Positions 1 through 5,906 of a DNA stretch of 10,882 nucleotides are shown piece after piece. Numbering within the stretch: the first letter of the stretch is position 1; every line of letters starts with the position of its first letter. Location of the stretch: the NCBI GenBank assembly GCA_008501575.1, contig QQUO01000105.1, positions 1 to 10,882 of the forward strand, in the 5' to 3' direction. Below the pieces are notes generated by a model. The model saw only the letters and a list, made by a program, of their open reading frames with translations. It did no database searches and had not been told where the DNA came from. A program made the position numbers and the translations under genes. The stretch comes from Pseudomonadota bacterium (GTDB lineage: Bacteria; Pseudomonadota; Gammaproteobacteria; Xanthomonadales; Marinicellaceae).

Positions 1-516
1 GTTGAGCATACTACCCTGAATGAGGAAATTGTCAGTTTAAATGAATCACGTCAAAAACTGATTAATGAGGCCGCAAAAACACCTTTATTGCGTGAGAAAA
101 TTCAACAAGTGAAACAAACGGTGGGTGACAATGATGAGTTTTTAAAAGCCGATTCTGATAACCTGGGTAACGCAGAAATAACGGCCATTTTAAAAAACAT
201 TATCACCGAGCAGTCGCCGGATAAAGAAGCCTGTCAGTCAATCAGCCAGTCACCGACACAAGATCGAGATCCGCAACAGTTTGAAAAAATCATACTGCGG
301 GTTAGAATGCGCTGCCAGTTTGATGTCTTTATGCATGTATTGCAACAAATTGAAGAGCACAAACCGAGTTTATTTATCGATGATTTACGGATTGAATCGC
401 GCAATGTGCAACGTTATCAGCGCGGGCAAGAGCAAGCACAGGAAGAAAGTTTGGAAATCCGCTTTATTCTCTACGCTTATATGAAAAAAGCGGTGGAGGC
501 GCGTGATGAAAACTAA
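1..516 (+). CDS. gspM: Type II secretion system protein GspM, subtype b (5'-truncated)
   Basis: The reading frame is open from base 1 to the TAA at 514-516 and gives the last 171 residues; the start codon and the N-terminal membrane anchor lie before the window. The visible part begins with a charged, probably coiled-coil stretch (about residues 1-40). A compact periplasmic domain follows, ending in the pattern expected of the second ferredoxin-like half of GspM: a strand IILRVRMRCQF, a helix VFMHVLQQIEEHKPSLF, then a strand pair ending in LEIRFILYAYM. In this family GspM partners GspL in the inner-membrane assembly platform of the T2SS. The identification rests on this domain pattern plus the position directly before a GspN/C-like gene and gspD. 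The frame could be entered at TTG 88, but the open frame before it shows that this is not the true start. Two cysteines (visible residues 78 and 105) could pair in the periplasm. Confidence 0.85.
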   Translation, partial: VEHTTLNEEIVSLNESRQKLINEAAKTPLLREKIQQVKQTVGDNDEFLKADSDNLGNAEITAILKNIITEQSPDKEACQSISQSPTQDRDPQQFEKIILRVRMRCQFDVFMHVLQQIEEHKPSLFIDDLRIESRNVQRYQRGQEQAQEESLEIRFILYAYMKKAVEARDEN

Positions 517-1225
517 TCTCTTGACGAACATCCTGATTGCCATTATCGGCTTGCTGTTGATTGTGGCGGCGCTACAGTTTGTCGGTTGGGGTCGGGGCAT
601 TGATGAATTGCAGCCAGCAGAGTTTGATGAAGATCAAATTGAGCAATTAATTGCGGCCAAAGATGACTTGGCGGCGCCCGATATTAAACCGGAAGTGATC
701 GATCGTATTACCCAAACGCCGTTATTTCGTCAGGATCGCCAACCGTATATTCCGCCTGTGGTGGCAGAAGATAACCCTGAAATTGATTCCACCATAATTG
801 AAGTTAAACCCTTAAAAGCGCAAGTCACCAGTATTATTATCACCAGTAACAGCCGCTATGTCATGATTCAAGACCAAATCAGTAATGAGCGATTGACCTT
901 AAAAGAGGGAATGCCTCTTGAAGGTGAACAGGGTATGTGGGTGGTGGACAGTATTGATAAGCGCAAGGTGATTTTTAACGCAGAAGGACAAGAGCCGGTT
1001 GAATTGGAACTTGAGGTCTTTAGTGGTGCCTTAAACCAGGCAGGTAATAACCGCAATCAAAATAGAAAACAACAAGAAGCCCAAGCGGCCAAACAATTGG
1101 TTGATGATGACAAAAACTTAACGCCAGAACAATTGCGGCAGAAAAAAGCCGATGAAATTCGCCAAAAAATTGCAGAACGTCGCGCAGAAATGAGAGCCAA
1201 AGCAGCCCAAGGAAAAGAACAATGA
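506..1225 (+). CDS. gspN: Type II secretion system protein N (GspC-like inner-membrane/HR-domain protein)
   Basis: This 239-residue bitopic inner-membrane protein corresponds to XpsN of Xanthomonas, the counterpart of GspC, which links the inner-membrane platform to the secretin. It has a short cytoplasmic N-terminus and one membrane helix (about residues 8-26). A linker carries the family-typical TPLFRQDRQPY motif (71-81). An HR-like beta domain (about 102-172) follows, with the EGMPLEG…WVVDSI…PVELEL pattern. The C-terminal tail (about 178-239) is rich in Q, K, R and E, is probably helical, and is longer than the core domain needs. The ATG at 506 is preferred over the GTG at 503 because GGAGG (495-499) sits 6 bases before it. 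The gene overlaps gspM by 11 bases and gspD by 4. The gene name varies between systems: this is not the PulN-type GspN family. Confidence 0.82.
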   Translation: MKTNLLTNILIAIIGLLLIVAALQFVGWGRGIDELQPAEFDEDQIEQLIAAKDDLAAPDIKPEVIDRITQTPLFRQDRQPYIPPVVAEDNPEIDSTIIEVKPLKAQVTSIIITSNSRYVMIQDQISNERLTLKEGMPLEGEQGMWVVDSIDKRKVIFNAEGQEPVELELEVFSGALNQAGNNRNQNRKQQEAQAAKQLVDDDKNLTPEQLRQKKADEIRQKIAERRAEMRAKAAQGKEQ

Positions 1226-3399
1226 GACTACAACAAATTACAAAATTAGCCTTAATGATTGCCCTGATTTATTTAGGCGGTTGTGCCACCCAGCCAATCG
1301 ACTTGAGTGGTGAATTAGAGCAACCCAATTACCTCAAGGGAATTGACTCCACCGCTTATTCCGGTGAGGTTTTTAAAGACAGCTCAGAGGAGGGTCCTCA
1401 AAAAACCGGCAATGAGATGTATCCCGGTAGTGGTGAGTTTATTAATTTTGATGCCACCAAATCGAGCGGTCCGTCAGTCAGTCAAAAAGGCGAAATTACC
1501 TTTAACTTTGAAGGCGAATCCTTACAGGCTGTGGTGCATTTTATATTGGGTGAAATCCTTAAAGAAAATTATGTCATTGCTCCCGGAGTCAACGGCAAAG
1601 TCACTTTTGCCACGGCTCGCCCTGTTAGCCGTAAACAAATCCTGCCCATTTTAGAAATGATGTTGAGTTGGAACAATGCGGCCTTGGTGCGCAATGAGGA
1701 CCGCTATCATGTGTTGCCCCAAAAACAAGCGATTAAGGGTTTGCTGACACCCCAGTTGGAACAGGCCATCAGTAATCAGGGCTATCAAGTGATGGCTGTG
1801 CCTTTGGATTTTATTTCACCGGCTGAGATGGAGAAAATATTAGAGCCTTATGCCCAGGATGGGGCCATCGTTAAGGCTGATAACGCCCGCAATATGATTT
1901 TCCTGGCGGGCAATTATGCTGAGCTGAATAATTATTTACAAACCATTAAAATCTTTGATGTGGATTGGCTGGCCGGTATGTCCACCGGTATTTTTTATTT
2001 AGAGCGGGTGGATGCCGCAGACATAATAGTTGAACTTGAAGCATTGTTTGGCGAAGGTGCTGAATCACCATTGGCCGGTATGTTTCGATTTTTACCCCTG
2101 GAGCGACTTAATGCTGTCATGGTTATTACCCCGCAAGAGGATTATCTGCATAAAGCTGAAAAATGGGTTAAGCGCTTAGACCGAGCAGATGCCGATGGCG
2201 CTTCTAATCTCTATGTATATAGTGTTAAAAATATCAAAGCCGATGATTTGGCCGGTTATTTAAATGATGTGTTTGGCGGTGGTGGCGGACGCAGCACTTC
2301 GCGCAAAGCTTCCGGCGGTTCAGTCACGCCCGGTCAGGAAGGCCGAGAAGTGTCGTCATCCGGAGCCGCCAATGTCAGCAGAACTGTTCGTAGCAGCGGC
2401 TCTAATAATAACAATGACATTCATATTTCTGCCATCGAAGACTCCAATCAATTACTGATTAAAGCCGGTGTCAGCGATTATGAAAAAATTCTGTCAGCCA
2501 TAAAGCGTTTGGATATCGAACCCTTGCAAGTACTGGTTGAGTTGAAAATCATTGAAGTCAGCTTAAATGACGAAGTGTCGCATGGCATGGAACTGTTATT
2601 TGGCGAAGCCGCCACCGGCAGTACGGAAAACAAATCATGGCCCTATGATTTCGGCACCAACAGCGCCACAATAGACAGTTCGGGAATTCGTTACCGATTT
2701 TTAGGGACTGAGGCCGAGGCTAATTTACGCCTCTTGGAGAAAGCCGGCCGAATTGCTTTGTTGTCGAGTCCTTCGATGCTGGTTCTTAATAATAAGAATG
2801 CCACCATTAATGTCGGCGACCAAATCCCCATTACCAACGTCGGGAGTTTGAATAATACCGGCAACACCACCGGCACCATCACCAACACCCGTTATATTCA
2901 AACCGGTGTCCAGGTGGACATCACACCCCGAGTCAACCCAGGTGGATTGGTCTATATGGAAGTCAGTCAGGATGTCAGTGCACCGGGAACGCCTGACACT
3001 GAAGGAGGACAGCCACCCATTTCGACCAGGGCCTTAAACACAGAAATTGCGGTACAAAGCGGCAACACCATTGTCATGGGCGGCTTAATTCAGGAAAACG
3101 ACACCTTTGCCCGGGCCGGGGTGCCGGTATTAAGTCGTATTCCTGTGTTGGGAAATTTATTTGGTTCAAAAAGTAGTATTGGCAGTCGCACCGAATTAAT
3201 GTTGCTGATTACCCCAACTGTGATTGAAAACCCAGAACAGGCTCGACGCGTTACCGAAGAATATGCCAAGAAATTTAAAGGCCTGCAACCGATTAAACCC
3301 ATGACAACCACCGCCACGCGCGGTAAATACGATAACACCGATAGTCAACAAAATAACCAACAAAATAACCAACAAGAACCCCAAGGAGATCAACCATGA
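1222..3399 (+). CDS. gspD: Type II secretion system secretin GspD (lipoprotein form)
   Basis: This is the outer-membrane channel of the T2SS, 725 residues. The N-terminus is a lipoprotein signal: a hydrophobic stretch ending in LGGC, with Cys21 as the lipidation site, as in XpsD-type secretins. Next comes a low-complexity linker (about 22-90). The N0 domain (about 92-165) and the N1, N2 and N3 ring domains (about 188-430) follow. N3 carries a Gly/Ser-rich insert (about 352-398), a common feature of GspD. The secretin beta-barrel spans about 436-668 and contains VGDQIPI (531-537), ITPRV (567-571) and the conserved VPVLSRIPVLGNLFG (634-648). The C-terminal tail (about 690-725) is Gln/Asn-rich and partly encoded by a 12-bp tandem repeat. 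AAGGA (1209-1213) lies 8 bases before the ATG, which overlaps the previous stop as ATGA. Lipidation suggests the secretin may reach the outer membrane without a GspS-type pilotin, but this is inference. Confidence 0.96.
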   Translation: MRLQQITKLALMIALIYLGGCATQPIDLSGELEQPNYLKGIDSTAYSGEVFKDSSEEGPQKTGNEMYPGSGEFINFDATKSSGPSVSQKGEITFNFEGESLQAVVHFILGEILKENYVIAPGVNGKVTFATARPVSRKQILPILEMMLSWNNAALVRNEDRYHVLPQKQAIKGLLTPQLEQAISNQGYQVMAVPLDFISPAEMEKILEPYAQDGAIVKADNARNMIFLAGNYAELNNYLQTIKIFDVDWLAGMSTGIFYLERVDAADIIVELEALFGEGAESPLAGMFRFLPLERLNAVMVITPQEDYLHKAEKWVKRLDRADADGASNLYVYSVKNIKADDLAGYLNDVFGGGGGRSTSRKASGGSVTPGQEGREVSSSGAANVSRTVRSSGSNNNNDIHISAIEDSNQLLIKAGVSDYEKILSAIKRLDIEPLQVLVELKIIEVSLNDEVSHGMELLFGEAATGSTENKSWPYDFGTNSATIDSSGIRYRFLGTEAEANLRLLEKAGRIALLSSPSMLVLNNKNATINVGDQIPITNVGSLNNTGNTTGTITNTRYIQTGVQVDITPRVNPGGLVYMEVSQDVSAPGTPDTEGGQPPISTRALNTEIAVQSGNTIVMGGLIQENDTFARAGVPVLSRIPVLGNLFGSKSSIGSRTELMLLITPTVIENPEQARRVTEEYAKKFKGLQPIKPMTTTATRGKYDNTDSQQNNQQNNQQEPQGDQP
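3349..3372 (+). repeat. 12-bp perfect tandem repeat (2 copies) inside the gspD 3' end
   Basis: CAAAATAACCAA occurs at 3349-3360 and again, identically, at 3361-3372, in frame with gspD, encoding QNNQ twice. Degenerate partial copies flank it (GTCAA before, CAAG after). Because the unit is a multiple of three, slippage would change the length of the Gln/Asn tail without shifting frame. Confidence 0.9.
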
Positions 3400-3812
3400 A
3401 AAAAACACTGATGTTAATGCTTTTATCAGGATTAATCTTATCCGCCTGTGGTCGCGAAGAAACCATTGATGACATTGACCAAAAAGCCGTTGATCGCTGG
3501 CAGGCACTGATTGCCGGTGATTACCAAAAAGCCCATGGTTATATCGCCCCTTCACACCGTGAACTGGAAAATCTCGACAGTTATCAAACCCGTATGGCTA
3601 CTGCCCGGTTGAGTATTGATTGGCAAGCGGCTAAATTTGTTAACAAAGACTGTCAGGAATACAGTTGTGAAGTTACCATGGTAATCACCTATCTGTATAA
3701 ATTCCAGAAACGCAGTCTGGGTGAAACCAAAGGTAAAACAGCGGTAAAGGAAAATTGGATTAAAAGTGACAAAAAATGGTACTTTTTACCGGATGAAAAG
3801 AAAAAAATATAA
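3396..3812 (+). CDS. Small lipoprotein, possibly NTF2-like, at the end of the T2SS operon
   Basis: This 138-residue protein has a clear lipoprotein signal: MKK, a hydrophobic core, then LSAC with Cys18 as the lipid anchor. Residue +2 is Gly, so the outer membrane is the likely destination. After a short acidic linker, a helix (about 28-60, DRWQALIAGDYQKAHGYI) is followed by a beta-rich part ending in WIKSDKKWYFLP (121-132). This helix-then-sheet layout with a terminal KWYF strand resembles small NTF2-like (SnoaL/DUF4878-style) lipoproteins; the fold call is tentative. Cys86 and Cys91 could form a disulfide. A strong AAGGAG (3383-3388) sits 7 bases before the ATG, and the start overlaps the gspD stop by 4 bases (ATGA), so it is almost certainly co-expressed with the secretin. 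Its position invites a role in secretin assembly or stability, but no sequence feature proves it, and I do not recognise it as a GspS pilotin. Confidence 0.8.
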   Translation: MKKTLMLMLLSGLILSACGREETIDDIDQKAVDRWQALIAGDYQKAHGYIAPSHRELENLDSYQTRMATARLSIDWQAAKFVNKDCQEYSCEVTMVITYLYKFQKRSLGETKGKTAVKENWIKSDKKWYFLPDEKKKI

Positions 3813-3892
3813 TCAGGGTATTATGAGTTTTGAATATTCCTGCTGATTAATGGGAAAGAATTCAAAAGGTTGGTGCATATGATTGAATTCAG

Positions 3893-3902
3893 TGATTAAT
3901 CA
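3893..3902. promoter_or_regulatory. 10-bp perfect palindrome TGATTAATCA
   Basis: TGATTAATCA is its own reverse complement. Its first eight bases, TGATTAAT, also occur at 3844-3851, and both copies sit next to a GAATTC (3858-3863 and 3885-3890). This could be an operator, but palindromes of this length arise by chance in AT-rich DNA, and no promoter is visible right beside it. Confidence 0.25.
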
Positions 3903-3906
3903 AATG

Positions 3907-3983
3907 AGCTTGGCGCTGGCTAATGCATGGTTCTGAAATTCCGGGAGTTATTAAACAGCTCGAACACACCGCACCGCCAAGCT
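3907..3983. repeat. Inverted repeat with 9-bp arms (AGCTTGGCG / CGCCAAGCT)
   Basis: AGCTTGGCG at 3907-3915 is matched exactly by CGCCAAGCT at 3975-3983, with 59 bases between the arms. The enclosed sequence is locally richer in G+C than its flanks. It could be the base of a structured RNA or a small dispersed palindromic element. The interior does not fold into an obvious long stem, so the identity is open. Confidence 0.4.
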
Positions 3984-4147
3984 GGATAATTATGAATGCA
4001 ATTTTTCTGCCAGCTTTATTAATTCAAAGCAGCATTTGATTGTGAAAATGTGGAAAAAACTATTAAGTGGCAGTGCAACTTGCCGTCATTATTTGGCTGC
4101 AACCCATGGTGGCATTAAGATAAAAGTCATTTTATTAATACAATATG

Positions 4148-4175
4148 TTGAAAATAAGTCGTTTTAAAAAATAAT
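4148..4175 (+). promoter_or_regulatory. Candidate sigma-70 promoter for the 464-aa protein gene
   Basis: TTGAAA (4148-4153) and AATAAT (4170-4175) each match the consensus at five of six bases and are 16 bases apart. Use of this promoter would give a leader of roughly 200 bases. An alternative is the perfect TATAAT at 4239-4244, which lacks a good -35 box and would give a leader of about 130 bases. The choice cannot be made by eye. Confidence 0.35.
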
Positions 4176-4214
4176 TACTGTTAAAATGAAGACACTTTTG
4201 TGCGAAGCGAGTCC

Positions 4215-4275
4215 GAAACAAGCGGGTGTAGCCAAGGGTATAATTATTTTTTTATGAAAAATACCTTGTTTCATA
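4215..4275 (+). promoter_or_regulatory. Possible alternative-folding leader segment
   Basis: Three short pairings compete for overlapping bases: GAAACAAG (4215-4222) with CTTGTTTC (4265-4272); CAAGGGTAT (4233-4241, one bulged G) with ATACCTTG (4261-4268); and TATGAAA (4253-4259) with TTTCATA (4269-4275). The first excludes both of the others. It lies in the presumed leader if the upstream promoter is used. It matches no known riboswitch class that I recognise, and AT-rich sequence makes chance pairing likely. Confidence 0.25.
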
Positions 4276-4381
4276 CCAGTTCTTGTAATAAGATTTGCCA
4301 TGCTATCTTGCATAGCTTCGTTCATATGAGCGGGGATATTTAGAAATAGCCCTGATGTTAATTATAATTTTGGAGTTAGAA

Positions 4382-5776
4382 ATGAAGAAAAACAAACTAA
4401 CAACTGCCGTTATCGCTGGTTTAGCGGGTGTTGCTGGTGTTGCCACTATAGGTAATGCCGTACACGTTAATCCTGAAGGTACCGGTCAAGCGTTGATTTA
4501 CCCTTATTACTCAGTTAATAACGGTTTAAATACAACTTACTCTGTGGTTAACACCACTGACCAAGTTAAAGCGGTCAAAGTGCGTTTCTTAGAGGGTCAA
4601 CACTCTCGTGAGGTGCTTGACTTTAACGTTTACTTATCACCATTTGACGTTTGGACTGGTGTATTGGGTATGACCACTTCATCAATTGGCTCTCACTCTG
4701 GTGAAGATGCCGGTGCCCACGCCTCGTTCGATGCGTCTTGTGCACCTTTATTGAATAAAGCAGGCCAACAGTTCTTGCCTTATGAGATTGATCTTGATGC
4801 CCCAAACAACAACATGTCCCGTTCAACAGACGGTCACTTTGAAGTGTTAGAAATGGGTGTTGTAGATTCACTTTCTCCGTTAGCCGCTGCTGCCATTCAC
4901 GTTGGTGGTGTTCCTAACTGTGCAGCTATTGACGCTGCCTGGGGTGCCGGTGGCACTTGGGATATTGCTCCTGCCACTTACATGCTACCACCTACAGGTG
5001 GGTTATTTGGTGGTGCATCTTTAATTGACGTGGCCAACGGCTTTAACGTCAGTTATGATGCCATTGCTTTGGACTCTTGGAGTGCCACAGCTCAACACAC
5101 TGATCCAGGTTCTTTGACTCCAAGTATTGCGAGTGCAAACCCTTCAGTAAGTAATGTGTTTGTTAACGGTGCAACCTTAACCGACGTTTGGGGTAATGGT
5201 GCACAAGCTGTATCAGCCACTTTAATGCGTCAAGAAGTGTACAATGAGTATAACTTCGAAGCTGGTGTGGAAGGTAAATCTGCTTGGGTTGTAACTTTCC
5301 CAACTAAATTCCACCATGTTAACCCTGCTGTTCCTGTGGCTCCATTTACAATGTCTTGGGACGGTGATGTGGCTTGTGAAGAGTTTGCATTGAAAAAATG
5401 GGATCGTGAAGAGCGTACAGAAGTTTCTTTTGGTACCATTTCTCCACAACCACCTGAAGGTGATAACCCATCATTCTGTTACGAAGCCAACACCCTTGAG
5501 TTTATTGCTCCAGGTGGTGTGGTTGGTGACTCTAATATCTTAGGCGGAAGAAATCTGATTTCTGTTCAAGGTATTAATGGTGGCACTGAAAATGGTTGGG
5601 CCCGTATTCAGTACGATGGTACTGTTAACTTCATGATCGGTTCAAGCAACACCTATCAAGGTCTGCCAACGGCCGGTTTCATGGTTTACCGTTTCACCAA
5701 CACTGCAGCTGCACCTGGCGTATTGGCTCAGTACGGTGGATTGTTCAACCACAAAGGTTTGGTTAGTTCAAACTAA
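4382..5776 (+). CDS. Conserved secreted/surface protein of unknown function, likely highly expressed
   Basis: This is a 464-residue exported protein. The start at ATG 4382 is chosen over an in-frame ATG at 4355 because GGAG (4372-4375) is 6 bases upstream and the protein then begins with a classic signal peptide: MKKNK, a hydrophobic core to about residue 23, and cleavage probably after GNA (residue 26). The mature N-terminus runs VHVNPEGTGQALIYPYYSVN, followed by VVNTT and VKVRFLEG…SREVLDFNVYLSPFDVW (about 66-91). From memory this motif set recurs in uncharacterised secreted proteins of many gammaproteobacteria; I know no assigned function. Four cysteines (120, 180, 332, 366) could form two disulfides. 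There is no lipobox, beta-barrel C-terminal signature or cell-wall anchor. Eight of nine Arg codons are CGT, typical of strongly expressed genes. It is monocistronic, with its own terminator. Nearness to the T2SS genes allows it to be a T2SS substrate, but nothing in the sequence shows this. Confidence 0.85.
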   Translation: MKKNKLTTAVIAGLAGVAGVATIGNAVHVNPEGTGQALIYPYYSVNNGLNTTYSVVNTTDQVKAVKVRFLEGQHSREVLDFNVYLSPFDVWTGVLGMTTSSIGSHSGEDAGAHASFDASCAPLLNKAGQQFLPYEIDLDAPNNNMSRSTDGHFEVLEMGVVDSLSPLAAAAIHVGGVPNCAAIDAAWGAGGTWDIAPATYMLPPTGGLFGGASLIDVANGFNVSYDAIALDSWSATAQHTDPGSLTPSIASANPSVSNVFVNGATLTDVWGNGAQAVSATLMRQEVYNEYNFEAGVEGKSAWVVTFPTKFHHVNPAVPVAPFTMSWDGDVACEEFALKKWDREERTEVSFGTISPQPPEGDNPSFCYEANTLEFIAPGGVVGDSNILGGRNLISVQGINGGTENGWARIQYDGTVNFMIGSSNTYQGLPTAGFMVYRFTNTAAAPGVLAQYGGLFNHKGLVSSN

Positions 5777-5779
5777 ACC

Positions 5780-5798
5780 ATTCTTTTGAAAAAAGAAT
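5780..5798 (+). repeat. Small A/T hairpin just upstream of the terminator
   Basis: ATTCTTTT (5780-5787) pairs perfectly with AAAAGAAT (5791-5798) around a GAA loop. It starts 3 bases after the stop codon and directly precedes the main terminator hairpin. It may help protect the mRNA 3' end or assist termination, though its A/T stem is weak. Confidence 0.5.
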
Positions 5799-5800
5799 AG

Positions 5801-5829
5801 AAAAGGCGGGTTTTTACCCGCCTTTTTTT
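5801..5829 (+). terminator. Strong intrinsic (Rho-independent) terminator
   Basis: An 11-bp perfect stem, AAAAGGCGGGT (5801-5811) with ACCCGCCTTTT (5816-5826), encloses a TTTT loop and runs into seven T (5823-5829). It ends the transcript of the 464-aa protein gene 24 bases after its stop and isolates it from the next operon. The A tract on the 5' arm means it could also work weakly on the opposite strand. Confidence 0.95.
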
Positions 5830-5871
5830 GTAAATGTGAATATTTAAATAAAAAATTAACACCATCTTGTC

Positions 5872-5877
5872 TATAAT
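5872..5877 (+). promoter_or_regulatory. Candidate -10 box for the downstream operon
   Basis: A perfect TATAAT lies 29 bases before the ATG at 5907, in the short gap after the terminator, where a promoter is expected. No good -35 hexamer is found 16-18 bases upstream (the region is A-rich), so it may depend on an activator or on an AT-rich upstream element. The implied leader is about 20-25 bases. Confidence 0.4.
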
Positions 5878-5906
5878 GGGCGTTACTGCGAAAGAGAGTA
5901 CTCATT

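Larger units (their letters stand above)
3813..4381. other. Non-coding region between the T2SS operon and the 464-aa protein gene
   Basis: The stretch holds no convincing gene on either strand: the longest small ORF examined (3923-4039, 38 codons) has no ribosome binding site. It contains a 10-bp palindrome, a distant 9-bp inverted repeat, candidate promoter hexamers and several mutually exclusive short pairings near 4215-4275, each described separately. I see no tRNA, no known riboswitch signature and no strong intrinsic terminator for the T2SS operon. Confidence 0.7.

Noticed and set aside
385..600. Minus-strand and overlapping open frames throughout the window (for example 385-600, 3196-3555, 4623-4871, 9522-9719)
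   Set aside because: They lie inside well-supported + strand genes, have no ribosome binding sites or recognisable domains, and read as frame shadows.
3811..3848. AATCAG/CTGATT inverted repeat at the T2SS operon end as a terminator
   Set aside because: The stem is only six A/T-rich pairs with an imperfect interior and no T tract follows. It may be chance.
3923..4039. A 38-codon ORF (MHGSEIPGVIKQLE…) in the intergenic region
   Set aside because: It has no Shine-Dalgarno and no recognisable family, and it overlaps the 9-bp inverted repeat. It could be a decayed fragment, but nothing supports a gene.
4363..4368. A perfect TATAAT just before the 464-aa protein gene
   Set aside because: A start site about 7 bases downstream would fall in the ribosome binding site, so it is unlikely to be the working -10 box.
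4355..4381. An upstream in-frame ATG that would lengthen the 464-aa protein by nine residues
   Set aside because: It would put acidic residues before the signal peptide and has no ribosome binding site, whereas ATG 4382 has GGAG at ideal spacing and begins a normal signal peptide.
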